Source: Candidatus Woesearchaeota archaeon
Lineage (GTDB): Archaea; Nanobdellota; Nanobdellia; Woesearchaeales; GW2011-AR9
Assembly (NCBI GenBank): GCA_016181265.1
Contig: JACOZP010000009.1
Coordinates: forward strand, 1 to 57,226
Reading direction: 5' to 3'
Length of the DNA: 57,226 bases
Shown: positions 38,819 to 48,074 of the stretch, in pieces
How the letters are laid out: each line of letters begins with the position of its first letter
How positions within the stretch are numbered: position 1 is the first letter of the stretch
Translations under genes and position numbers: made by a program
The notes under the pieces: generated by a model
The model's database searches: none
What the model saw: only the letters and a program-made list of their open reading frames with translations
What the model was told of the DNA's origin: nothing

Positions 38819-39847
38819 ATGATGTACCGTATCAAACAGATCCCTGAAGACTTCGTTGTCAAAGAGAAGAGTATCATTACGCCTGAAACACAGGGCAGAT
38901 ACTGCTACGTTCTTCTGCGAAAAACACAGCGCAATACTCTTGATGTCATCAAAGAAATAAGCCGGCAATTACACCTCAAAGAAAAACAGATCGGTTTCGC
39001 CGGTACAAAAGACAAGCATGGTATTACCGAGCAAGTGATTTCGCTCTTCGCTGTATCCCCCACACGGATTACTGCTCTTCACCTAGAAAACGTCGTATTA
39101 ACTATCCTCGGGTTCGGACATAAACCTATTTCTCTCGGTGATTTAGAAAGCAATTATTTTAAGATAGTTGTACGCAATCTGGAGCCCGAAAGTGCGGCAG
39201 ACACTCTGCCTCTATCTCCTTACTTAGAAAATTATTTCGATGAACAACGTTTCTCTACTGATAACGTCTCCGTAGGGAAAGCTTTGCTAAAGAAGAACTT
39301 CGCTGAAGCCATAGAACTAATGCGCAACGATGTCTGCCTTTCTCATTTGCAAGAGCATCCTCGAGATTATGTCGGAGCTTTAAAAAAAATCCCTCTCCGT
39401 TTATTACGTATGTATATCAACGCATTCCAAAGTTCATTATGGAACCAGACGGCTGCTGAATATCTCCGAAGGAAAGGAAAGGTCTGCAAAAAAGTATCCT
39501 CTTCGCAGGGAGAGTTAGTTTTCGTCAACGAAATGACAACCATTAAAGATATACAACTTCCTCTCGTCGGTTTTGGTGACCTCCTTACTGACGAGCCACT
39601 CATCCGTGAGATCGTCGATAATCTTTTACGTGAAGAAAACATTTCCCAGACTGATTTTATTATTCGTCAGATCCCTGAATTAACGGTTGAAGGAGAACTA
39701 CGTTCTTTGTTTGTGCCCGTAACAGAGATCGCTCTTGATCAGCTAAACGATGATGAACTCAATGGAGGAAAGAAGAAAATAAGGATTCAATTTACTCTTC
39801 CCAGAGGCAGTTATGCTACTATGGTCATCAAGAAATGGCTCGAGTAG
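38819..39847 (+). CDS. truD: tRNA pseudouridine synthase TruD
   Basis: FVVKEKS, YCYVLLRKTQRNTLDVIKEISRQL, IGFAGTKDKHGITEQ, YINAFQSSLWNQ. Confidence 0.96.
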   Translation: MMYRIKQIPEDFVVKEKSIITPETQGRYCYVLLRKTQRNTLDVIKEISRQLHLKEKQIGFAGTKDKHGITEQVISLFAVSPTRITALHLENVVLTILGFGHKPISLGDLESNYFKIVVRNLEPESAADTLPLSPYLENYFDEQRFSTDNVSVGKALLKKNFAEAIELMRNDVCLSHLQEHPRDYVGALKKIPLRLLRMYINAFQSSLWNQTAAEYLRRKGKVCKKVSSSQGELVFVNEMTTIKDIQLPLVGFGDLLTDEPLIREIVDNLLREENISQTDFIIRQIPELTVEGELRSLFVPVTEIALDQLNDDELNGGKKKIRIQFTLPRGSYATMVIKKWLE

Positions 39848-40530
39848 AGCAAATATTTTTATACCAACACTTCTCCTCTCTCCTCGTGATAGATAAATTA
39901 GGTCCCAAAGAAATTGCCCTTTTTCGGAAATTAGATACCCCTCAGAAGATTCAGGATTTTCTAGACAATATTCCCGTCAATTTCGAGCCGGAAGGAGATA
40001 CCTGTCTCTCTCCACGCATGGTACTGAAACAAAATCGCGCCCATTGTATTGAAGGAGCGCTTCTTGCCGCGCTCATCCTTCGGTTTCATGGGCATACTCC
40101 TCTCTTAGTTGATTTAGAGACGACCCGGGATGATTTTGATCACGTCCTTGCCATCTTCAAACAGCACGGACATTGGGGGGCGATCTCTAAAACGAACCAC
40201 GCCGTTCTTCGCTATCGCGAACCGGTTTATCGTTCTCTTCGAGAATTAGTCATGTCTTTTTTCCATGAATATTTCAAAAATGATACTGGTGAAAAGACAC
40301 TTCGTCGGTTCTCAAAACCAATCAATTTAAAAATCTTTGATGATCACGGTTGGATGACATCCGAAGAAGAGGTATGGTATATCGCTGAACATCTAGCGCA
40401 AGTACCGCATGTTGAACTCTTGTCTCAGAAACAGATCAAAGCATTGCGTCCAGCGACCAACGTCGAGCGCAGATTGGGAAGTATTGTCGAATGGGAGAAA
40501 AATGGAAAACTTAGTTGTCAAAAACACTGA
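39835..40530 (+). CDS. Transglutaminase-like cysteine-protease-fold protein
   Basis: NRAHCIEGALLAALILRFHG ... DDFDHVLAIFK (Cys-His-like). Confidence 0.55.
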   Translation: MARVEQIFLYQHFSSLLVIDKLGPKEIALFRKLDTPQKIQDFLDNIPVNFEPEGDTCLSPRMVLKQNRAHCIEGALLAALILRFHGHTPLLVDLETTRDDFDHVLAIFKQHGHWGAISKTNHAVLRYREPVYRSLRELVMSFFHEYFKNDTGEKTLRRFSKPINLKIFDDHGWMTSEEEVWYIAEHLAQVPHVELLSQKQIKALRPATNVERRLGSIVEWEKNGKLSCQKH

Positions 40531-40936
40531 CTACGGTGCGGGGAAAGGTGTATATGCTTCGCGTGAGTTCAAAAAAAAGGCAGAAGTCTTTATCTTCAGC
40601 GAACAGATCTTTCCTTGGGCGAAAGTGACCCACCGCGCCATCCAATTAGGTCGAAACCGTTGGTTAGAACCCGTCAAAGAAAGCTTTGGCCATTATCTTA
40701 ACCATTCCTGCTCACCATCTTGTGCCTTCCAATTGCCCAATAAGATTGTTGCCTTGCGTCAGATAGGGGAAAGAGAAGAGATCACCATTGATTATTCAAC
40801 GGTTGTCCATACGCCGAAGTGGGAGATGGATTGTCTCTGCCAGAGTTCGCACTGCCGAAAGATCGTCAAAAGTTTTCCCAATATGCCCGCTGAATTTCAA
40901 GAGAAGTATAGAGACTTGAATTCGTGGGAGAAATAG
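40502..40936 (+). CDS. SET-domain protein
   Basis: GAGKGVYASREFKK, HYLNHSCSPSCAFQ, IVALRQIGEREEITIDYST, CLCQSSHCRK. Confidence 0.88.
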   Translation: MENLVVKNTDYGAGKGVYASREFKKKAEVFIFSEQIFPWAKVTHRAIQLGRNRWLEPVKESFGHYLNHSCSPSCAFQLPNKIVALRQIGEREEITIDYSTVVHTPKWEMDCLCQSSHCRKIVKSFPNMPAEFQEKYRDLNSWEK

Positions 40937-40959
40937 GATCAATATTCAAAAAAGGAATG

Positions 40960-41547
40960 TTATCTTTTAACTTTAAACATCTTTCCATGTCCGGGAATAA
41001 TATAATCGGCCCATTCTATTAATTTTCTTCGACTCTCAATCAATGTTTCCATGTTCATTCCTTTTGCTTGGGAATGGTCTTTTTGTTTTACATCAAATAT
41101 CTGTTCCTCCCCTTCCATCCACCAAATAACATCGCCGGCAATTGCTATTTTTCCAGTTGAAGAATTGATCAGAAGCGAAAGATGCTCAAGCACATGTCCT
41201 GGAGTTTCAATAATTTCGATGTCTTTTCCTAATTCGTGCTTGTCAAATTCAAGCAGGAGATCTTTATCATACATCAGATTAGTATCGAAGGTGATAAATT
41301 TCGCTTTTTCAAAGATGCCTGCGAGTAAGATATGGTCAGGATGACAATGAGATAAGAAAACATAATCAATATCCCCTACTTGTAATTTCTCTTTTTCCAA
41401 TGCTTCTAATAGATTTTTACGATTACAGCCGGGGTCTGTAATTATTCTTTTATCTTTTGTAGTAATCAAGCAAGTAGTAGAACTCGCTGTCCATCCGTTC
41501 TTAATTTTCTTTGCATAACCTTCAATCAGTACTTTGACTTTAGTCAT
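40960..41547 (-). CDS. Metallo-beta-lactamase-fold hydrolase
   Basis: VFLSHCHPDHILLAGIF, ETPGHVLEHLSLL, IAGDVIWW, IIPGHGKMF. Confidence 0.92.
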   Translation of the reverse strand: MTKVKVLIEGYAKKIKNGWTASSTTCLITTKDKRIITDPGCNRKNLLEALEKEKLQVGDIDYVFLSHCHPDHILLAGIFEKAKFITFDTNLMYDKDLLLEFDKHELGKDIEIIETPGHVLEHLSLLINSSTGKIAIAGDVIWWMEGEEQIFDVKQKDHSQAKGMNMETLIESRRKLIEWADYIIPGHGKMFKVKR

Positions 41548-41941
41548 AAATATTCCCCCTTGCAATATAATCAAAGAGAATTTCATAAATGCAGCTTTCA
41601 ACTGCCGTTCTAACTTCTCTTCCGGTTAATGAAATCCCTCTGTTTTCTTTAAGTGCGCGTACTTGATCATGGCTATTCCCAGTGGGGGTTAGAATAACAG
41701 TTTCGACAAGTGTTCTTTCTCTCTTTTTCAAATCGTTTGTGGGAACAAGATAAACAGAAACCATCGGCGGACAGAAGCCGTTGTAAAAACCAAGACCATT
41801 ACGAAGAACTAGCCGTACGTTTTGATCAGGTAGAAGATCGCTTAGGCTTTCTGGAACGGGAACATATTGGCTTTTCAAGTAATTCTCGTTTGCACCTTCT
41901 ACTTTAAATCCTGATTTTTGTCTTCGAGCAAGGTATACCAT
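41540..41941 (-). CDS. Conserved hypothetical protein
   Basis: Start reassigned to MVYLARRQKSG because the longer ORF runs into the tRNA-Arg gene. Confidence 0.5.
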   Translation of the reverse strand: MVYLARRQKSGFKVEGANENYLKSQYVPVPESLSDLLPDQNVRLVLRNGLGFYNGFCPPMVSVYLVPTNDLKKRERTLVETVILTPTGNSHDQVRALKENRGISLTGREVRTAVESCIYEILFDYIARGNIYD

Positions 41942-41969
41942 TTTTTGTCCGATTGATATTAAAATAAAA

Positions 41970-42079
41970 TGAGCCTGCCCGGATTCGAACCGGGGTCCTA
42001 TGGTCTCTTCTGCGTAAGCAGCCGAAGCCACATGTCCTATATGCCTTATCCTAAGATATCCAGGCTAGACTACAGGCCC
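41970..42079 (-). tRNA. tRNA-Arg(TCG) with two introns (D-loop ~19 nt; 37/38 ~17 nt)
   Basis: GGGCCTG/CAGGCTC acceptor; GTC/GAC D-stem; TGTGG/CCATA anticodon stem; loop CTTCGG^CTGCTTACGCAGAAGAG^A; CCCCGGTTCGAATCCGGG. Confidence 0.85.
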
Positions 42080-42152
42080 AATTACTAGTCTCAAAATCCA
42101 TATAGTTTTTAAAGTTAATGTATTTTCTTCATACTACAAAAAGGTGATTTTA

Positions 42153-42677
42153 ATGAATGAAAAGATTCTCATCAATCAATCCGTTGCTATCTTATGTGAC
42201 GGCAATAATATCGAACGCAGTATCCATGAACAAAGTGGAACAAATACGGCGATGGTCAATTTTAACACGATTATTCCTAAGCTACTCAATGGAAGAGGAT
42301 TAAATCGGCTGATCTATTTTCGAGAAGGACAAAACATCTCTTCCAAATTAGCAGAGCGGCTACACGACCAATATTATGGTTCCGTTGTTCCCTGCCATAA
42401 GTCCGCCGATATCCCTCTTTCCATTAAAGCGACACAACTTGCTTCGAAAGTTGATACGATCATCATTATGTCTGGTGATTCAGATTATGTGGAACTCGTC
42501 ACGCACTTGAAATCAGAAGGTGTTCGTGTTGAGATTGCTGCTGTCAAAGAGACAACAGCTAAGATCTTGATTGAGGAAGCAGATTTCTTTCATCCGATCA
42601 CGCGAGAGGATTGGTTTATGTTTACACCACAGCGAGCTGGTGGCCGAGGAAAGAGAGAAAGAACACATCACGAATAA
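42153..42677 (+). CDS. NYN/LabA-like PIN-fold nuclease domain protein
   Basis: VAILCDGNNIERSI, IIIMSGDSDYVELVTHLKSEGVRVEIAA. Confidence 0.9.
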   Translation: MNEKILINQSVAILCDGNNIERSIHEQSGTNTAMVNFNTIIPKLLNGRGLNRLIYFREGQNISSKLAERLHDQYYGSVVPCHKSADIPLSIKATQLASKVDTIIIMSGDSDYVELVTHLKSEGVRVEIAAVKETTAKILIEEADFFHPITREDWFMFTPQRAGGRGKRERTHHE

Positions 42678-42679
42678 GC

Positions 42680-42892
42680 TACGTATTTAGTTAGTTGGCC
42701 AAGATGTTCGTCTCGCAGTGGTTCATGAAATGAAACGGGGATTTCATTTCAGCACAGAAAATTGATAGTTTTCAATTTTCTTGTTAGCAAAGCAGAAAGG
42801 ACGGGACGGAAAATAATCTGATCTTATCTTTCTTTTGGAATAAATGATTCCCTACTTATTTTCCGCGAGGCGAACGGCCAACTAAATACGTA
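42680..42892. repeat. Large multi-branched imperfect palindrome (E)
   Basis: TACGTATTTAGTTAGTTGGCC / GGCCAACTAAATACGTA; GTTCGTCTCGC/GCGAGGCGAAC; inner GAAATGAAA/TTTCATTTC, AGAAAATTGA/TCAATTTTCT, CGGAAAATAA/TTATTTTCCG with GGAAT/ATTCC. Confidence 0.95.
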
Positions 42893-42936
42893 CAATAAAG
42901 CTAAACCTTTAAATAAGCGCTTTATTTCAATGTTCT

Positions 42937-44277
42937 ATGGTCCTCGAAAAGCTTGGAGACTCGTTAAAAAGTACGTTAAGCAAGATCACTAAGTCGCTGT
43001 TTGTCGATGAGAAACTGATCAACGAGCTTGTCAAAGACATCCAACGAGCATTATTACAATCCGATACCAACGTCCAATTAGTTCTGGAGTTAAGCAAGAG
43101 TATCAAAGAACGAGCAAAAGATAACCCGCCACCAGGCATCACCAAACGCGAACAGCTGGTTAAGATCGTCTACGAAGAATTAACTAATTTCTTAGGGAAA
43201 GAAGCAAAAGACATCACCATCTCTAAGAAACCGACCCAGATCATGTTAGTTGGTCTTTTCGGCTCCGGTAAGACAACTACTGCCGGCAAGTTAGCAAAAT
43301 TCTACAAAAAACGTGGATCTAAAGTAGCCATCATGCAGACAGATACCTGGCGTCCTGCTGCGTATGAACAGCTCGAACAGCTTGCCAAGACCGTAGGCGT
43401 TGATTTCTTGGGCATTAAGAAAAGTAAAGATCCCGTCGCGATTTATCATTCATTTGAAAAACAACTCAAAGAGTATGATGTCGTGATCGTTGACACAGCA
43501 GGACGTGATGCGTTGTCTGACGAGTTGATCAAAGAGTTAAATGAATTAAATAACGCCGTGCATGCTGATGAACGCTTACTTGTCATCTCCGCAGATATTG
43601 GACAAGCGGCACAGAAACAAGCGCAGGCTTTCCACGACACCTGTAAAGTAACTGGTGTGATTGTCACTAAACTTGAAGGCACAGCAAAAGGCGGTGGCGC
43701 GTTATCTGCCTGTTCCGTGACGCAGTCTCCAATTGTCTTCATCGGAGTCGGAGAAAAGATTGATGATTTGGAAGCATTCCATCCGCAGCGCTTCGTCGGA
43801 CGCTTGTTAGGGATGGGAGATATCGAATCGCTTCTTGAGAAAGCGCGTGAAGTCATCACCGAGAAAGATGCCGAAAAGATGCAGGAGAAATTTCTCAAAG
43901 GCGATTTTAATCTCGTCGATCTTTATGACCAGATGAAGTCATTGAAGAAAATGGGTTCGTTTCGTAAGTTGGTAGAGATGATCCCAGGCATGGGTTCATT
44001 ACAGCTGCCCAAAGAGATGCTCGATGTGCAGGAAGGAAAACTAGAAAGCTGGAAGTTTGCCATGGATAGTATGACTAAAGAAGAGTTAGAAAATCCAGAT
44101 CTCCTTGGCGCAGAACGCATTGACCGTATCTCCGCCGGTTCCGGCGTACGCGTGGCGGAAGTGCGTGAGATGATCAAGCAGCACCGCCAAAGCAAGAAGA
44201 TGATGAAGATGTTCAAAGGCGAGAAAGACATGGGCAAGCTGATGAAGCAGATGAAAGGCAAGATGCCGAAAATGTGA
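42937..44277 (+). CDS. srp54: Signal recognition particle protein SRP54
   Basis: LVGLFGSGKTTTAGKLAKFYKKRG, DTAGRDALSDELIKEL, TKLEGTAKGGGALSA, Met-rich M domain. Confidence 0.98.
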   Translation: MVLEKLGDSLKSTLSKITKSLFVDEKLINELVKDIQRALLQSDTNVQLVLELSKSIKERAKDNPPPGITKREQLVKIVYEELTNFLGKEAKDITISKKPTQIMLVGLFGSGKTTTAGKLAKFYKKRGSKVAIMQTDTWRPAAYEQLEQLAKTVGVDFLGIKKSKDPVAIYHSFEKQLKEYDVVIVDTAGRDALSDELIKELNELNNAVHADERLLVISADIGQAAQKQAQAFHDTCKVTGVIVTKLEGTAKGGGALSACSVTQSPIVFIGVGEKIDDLEAFHPQRFVGRLLGMGDIESLLEKAREVITEKDAEKMQEKFLKGDFNLVDLYDQMKSLKKMGSFRKLVEMIPGMGSLQLPKEMLDVQEGKLESWKFAMDSMTKEELENPDLLGAERIDRISAGSGVRVAEVREMIKQHRQSKKMMKMFKGEKDMGKLMKQMKGKMPKM

Positions 44278-44370
44278 TCTTGAATAGTTTTCTCTCCCTG
44301 GATATTGTTGTAACTTCTAAGTGAGAATTCTCAAGAAAAGTTTATAAAGTGACGAGTGTAAAACTGGTTA

Positions 44371-45483
44371 ATGACCACCGCCAAACTCACCGGACTTGCA
44401 CCCGAATTTGCTAATGTTAACGTTACCATTAGCAGACCGACGCTTCTCGGAAGAAGCCTTCCGGATAGAGACGGAAAAATAAAATTAACGTCTGCAGTAG
44501 ATCATTACTTGCCTCCCGATCTCCGTGGGACAGCCGTTGATTCCATCTTCACCTTTGGTCCTGGAACGGAAGCTACTTCCCGTCATCATGCTTTAATCTA
44601 CCCTGTTGGAGAACGATTTATGCTCACTGATTTGGGCGCAACGAATGGTACTTTTTATTCGTTTATGGATGACCGCCGTAGACTCTTTCGTGGGTCAACC
44701 TATCTCCTTCGAGATAACGACATCATTCATCTCGGCAATCCTCACGGAGGAATCAGGTTTAGGATTGAATATGTTTCCTCTCCTCCACCTCCCAAGCCAG
44801 AATCACTACCCTCTTTCCATCAACGTCTTGATCAGCTGGCCTACGAAGCAACCCAAAATTATGCTCTTCTTGTAGGAAGTCAAGGGAATCTTAAGGGGGT
44901 TGAAAATGATACTGCTGCGGTAAAAAGGACTCTGGAGAGCCGACGTGGTTTCTCGGGAAACATCGAGACATTATTGGGAGAACGAGCGAATTTTAATACT
45001 GTCGTCCATAAACTGGAACAGCTTGAACATCGTGCTACTCCTCAATCACTTACCGTTTTCTATTACTCTGGACATGGGATGGAGGACGGCGGTGATTTAG
45101 ATCTTCACGGCGTCGCTAAGATATCACCTCGCGAATTATATCTTTTCTTAAGAGATATTCCCGGCAGGAAAGTTGTTATTATTGATGCTTGTAATTCCAG
45201 CCATTTTGCTGACAAAGAGATCATCACTCCACAAACATTAGTCCTTGCTGCATCGCGAGAAAATGCATACGAAGGAGATGTTGGAGATGGGAGAAGAATG
45301 GGTTACTTCACTCGCGCACTCCTGCGTCTCATTGATTCCTCTCAAACACGACTTAACCTGAAAGAGCTACAAGAACAACTCGGCGCCGATGTTAAACTCG
45401 CCCGGAAGGGACAAGAACCGCAAGTTGTTGGAGAAACCATTTTCGTTGGAACACAAATGATTAACGTTGAAGAGTTATTGTAG
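44371..45483 (+). CDS. FHA domain + caspase-like peptidase fusion
   Basis: FHA: TSRHHALIYPV..FMLTDLGATNGTF..LLRDNDIIHLG; caspase p20: ALLVGSQGNLKGVENDTAAVKRTL...TVFYYSGHGMEDGG...VVIIDACNSS. Confidence 0.85.
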   Translation: MTTAKLTGLAPEFANVNVTISRPTLLGRSLPDRDGKIKLTSAVDHYLPPDLRGTAVDSIFTFGPGTEATSRHHALIYPVGERFMLTDLGATNGTFYSFMDDRRRLFRGSTYLLRDNDIIHLGNPHGGIRFRIEYVSSPPPPKPESLPSFHQRLDQLAYEATQNYALLVGSQGNLKGVENDTAAVKRTLESRRGFSGNIETLLGERANFNTVVHKLEQLEHRATPQSLTVFYYSGHGMEDGGDLDLHGVAKISPRELYLFLRDIPGRKVVIIDACNSSHFADKEIITPQTLVLAASRENAYEGDVGDGRRMGYFTRALLRLIDSSQTRLNLKELQEQLGADVKLARKGQEPQVVGETIFVGTQMINVEELL

Positions 45484-45600
45484 GGGCCTTTCTTCCCTAA
45501 AACCGCAATTCTTACAATATTTCACCGTATATAAGCCATCTGGAAACTTATGCTGACCTTCATGGAGCTTCCGTTTGCATTCTGGGCAGGTGATGAGCAT
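45475..45600 (-). CDS. 41-aa zinc-ribbon microprotein (absent from ORF track)
   Basis: MLITCPECKRKLHEGQHKFPDGLYTVKYCKNCGFREERPLQ*; two CxxC knuckles. Confidence 0.6.
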   Translation of the reverse strand: MLITCPECKRKLHEGQHKFPDGLYTVKYCKNCGFREERPLQ

Positions 45601-45702
45601 GTATTAAATAAGAGGGTGGGGCTTTTAATACTTTATAATCCTCGAATGGTAAGAACACTTACTGACAAAAGATTTTAATACGAAGAAGATATCTTTTCTT
45701 TT

Positions 45703-47403
45703 ATGTGGCCTTCTCTAGGAGCTCTCTTTGAAAAGAAAGATGTAATTCAAAGAATTGATAAAAAATTAGCCCAAGAGATAGAACTTCTTTTACGTCTCAG
45801 AGACGTATATAAAAAGAAACTAAACTATTTCAATACTCTCCTTCTGGATTATTATACAGATGCGAAGATTAAACAGTTCCAAAAACTTCGATCTACTTTC
45901 CTCCAAAACGATCTGTTCAGTAGGGAAGTCGAAAGTATCGAGGAAGCAGCATTACGCATCGTTGAACAAAATGAAGCTGTATTAGAAAAGCGGTCAATAA
46001 CTGGCGATCAAAAGAAGATACTGCTCGATTTGAAGAGAATATTGGCAAGAGAAGAGAGCCAGAGATTAAAACGAGTTCTCTTCATTCAGAAAAAACTTCT
46101 CGCTAAAAGTTTTGCAGATTTCTTCCCCTTAGTCCAAGAATTCAAGCACAGCTTGGAAGAAGAAGGAAAGATTCTCGGATTGGAATTGGAGACCTTAACT
46201 CAGATTGAAGATCGTCTCGAAACACTCTTTCATCTTAAAGATCCGTATGCCACATTTGATGCCAACAGTATCACTTCAGTATTACGCCAGGCATTATTGC
46301 TTATCGGCATCACCGATTTTAAATTAGAGTCGACCGGATCAACGGCGCGTGGTACTTCCATCACTATCTCCGACCTCGATTTCGTCCTTCTTCTTGAAAA
46401 GAAATGGTTTGATCTTATCATTAATTCAACCTCCTTCGCAGCCCTCCTGAACAAGCACATCCCCGATTTGATTACCTCTTTAGCAGAAATTAACGCCGTC
46501 CTCTTTGAAGAGAAGAGACCACATATCCAAAAAGCAGTAAATCTGCTGGAAGTGGAAGGTAAACTAGTCTTTAGAAACGGGAAAAAAGCGGTGATCCATC
46601 TTGAATTGATAGATGATTTAGAGGGCTACGAGCAACTCTTGTCATTTCGTGGTGAGCACGAAGAATGGTTTAGTGTTATCAGCAAGAAGAGAAAAGCGCA
46701 ATTTGTAACTGAAGTCAAAACGTTGAAAGAATATCTCCTTGCTGTTAATCTCTATTCCTCAACAAGAAAAGCGATCACCGGGATATCAATTGAAATAATT
46801 CTACGTCGTTATCGCTTGAAACGCTTTCTAAGTATGGTGATTTCAGAATGTCTTCCTTGGACGGACAATTCTCCTGAGAAATTTAGAATTCTTCTTCATG
46901 ATGCCGGAATCAGCAAAGGCGAAATCACTCGCTTCTTTGAAAGCGCACTAAAGTTCGCACCTTGGGAGAATGAGAGAATTAAGACGCAGCGTTTTCTTGC
47001 TGCGGCGTGGCGCTATCTCCACGGTGAGAAACCAGGATTCGCTCTCGCTGACTTCCTGAGAATCCATCCTCGTTCATTTTGTTGTAGTGTTATGATCAGT
47101 AGTCCTAAGCATCTCGCTTTGTTCATCCAATTGATGCAGGTCCTCTTTCCCCTGGAAGATATCGTTTTCATTCAAGAAAAGGAACGCAGTGTTCTCTACC
47201 TCTCTTTCCACAACGGCCGTACCGGCACTTACGAATACCCCCATATTGTTCCCATCACTAAAATCGACGAGCTCCTGAGATTGCCAATAAAAGAAATTAA
47301 CTCAGCAATAAAAGGGGAATATCCTCCATCTTGGTCAGTTGAACTCAGAAAATCATACATTATTGCTTTCTATCAAAACGTCAGGAGAAATCTTTACTCG
47401 TAG
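45703..47403 (+). CDS. CCA-adding-like nucleotidyltransferase with long N-terminal helical extension
   Basis: LESTGSTARGTSITISDLDFVLLL; TEVKTLKEYLLAVNLYSS...ITGISIEIILRRY. Confidence 0.65.
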   Translation: MWPSLGALFEKKDVIQRIDKKLAQEIELLLRLRDVYKKKLNYFNTLLLDYYTDAKIKQFQKLRSTFLQNDLFSREVESIEEAALRIVEQNEAVLEKRSITGDQKKILLDLKRILAREESQRLKRVLFIQKKLLAKSFADFFPLVQEFKHSLEEEGKILGLELETLTQIEDRLETLFHLKDPYATFDANSITSVLRQALLLIGITDFKLESTGSTARGTSITISDLDFVLLLEKKWFDLIINSTSFAALLNKHIPDLITSLAEINAVLFEEKRPHIQKAVNLLEVEGKLVFRNGKKAVIHLELIDDLEGYEQLLSFRGEHEEWFSVISKKRKAQFVTEVKTLKEYLLAVNLYSSTRKAITGISIEIILRRYRLKRFLSMVISECLPWTDNSPEKFRILLHDAGISKGEITRFFESALKFAPWENERIKTQRFLAAAWRYLHGEKPGFALADFLRIHPRSFCCSVMISSPKHLALFIQLMQVLFPLEDIVFIQEKERSVLYLSFHNGRTGTYEYPHIVPITKIDELLRLPIKEINSAIKGEYPPSWSVELRKSYIIAFYQNVRRNLYS

Positions 47404-48009
47404 TTTGGTTTTGCCGATGGAAGAATGATACGGTAGATGAAAATGACCGTGATAGACGCGTGATGGTTGCGTCTCTCTGATAAAATCAGTAAGGACAGAC
47501 GAGCCTTTTCGACGCTCAGGATTATACGGGCCGTCGTGTAGCAAGAGAACATCGAATCCTGCAACGGTAAGCGCGTCCAATTCACCAATTGTGAAATGTC
47601 GGCGACGTTGTAATGTTGGTCGTGCCTCATAAAAATAACGAGGAGAAAAGTTTCCTCCTAACGCCCCGAAACGAATGCCATCCAGCTCGATGATTGATCC
47701 GTTAGGAACGTAACGAAGGTTAGGCACAATCAAGCCCCCTTTTGCTTTAACCGAGTCAAGGTATTCGAAATCCTCATGATTTCCTTTAATGACCCATGTT
47801 GGAATTGGAACTGGTTTACCACCTTGTAGATATGGTAAAAACTCCTGGCACGCACCATGACGACGAGTTGCGGCATCGACCTGTGAGGGGTCGGGAAAAA
47901 TGCCCGTATCTCCTACCTGCAAAATCACATCAGCACCAAGATCAGCAGCTTTCGCAAAGAGAATGTCAAAATGACCGTGAACATCGCCCGCAATTGCAAT
48001 CTTTACCAT
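47353..48009 (-). CDS. Metallophosphoesterase
   Basis: IAIAGDVHGHFD, LQVGDTG, WVIKGNHEDFEYL, VLLLHDGP, YHGHFH. Confidence 0.92.
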   Translation of the reverse strand: MVKIAIAGDVHGHFDILFAKAADLGADVILQVGDTGIFPDPSQVDAATRRHGACQEFLPYLQGGKPVPIPTWVIKGNHEDFEYLDSVKAKGGLIVPNLRYVPNGSIIELDGIRFGALGGNFSPRYFYEARPTLQRRRHFTIGELDALTVAGFDVLLLHDGPYNPERRKGSSVLTDFIRETQPSRVYHGHFHLPYHSSIGKTKLRVKISPDVLIESNNV

Positions 48010-48074
48010 TATCGGCTATCTTAATCTTTTATTTATAAATATTCTTCTTGAAACTACCTGCTTGGGACAAATCA

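Noticed and set aside
41540-42031. 163-aa ORF starting MASAAYAEETIGPRFESGQAHF
   Set aside because: The first ~20 codons are antisense/overlap of the tRNA-Arg gene; the genuine start is probably MVYLARRQ at 41941
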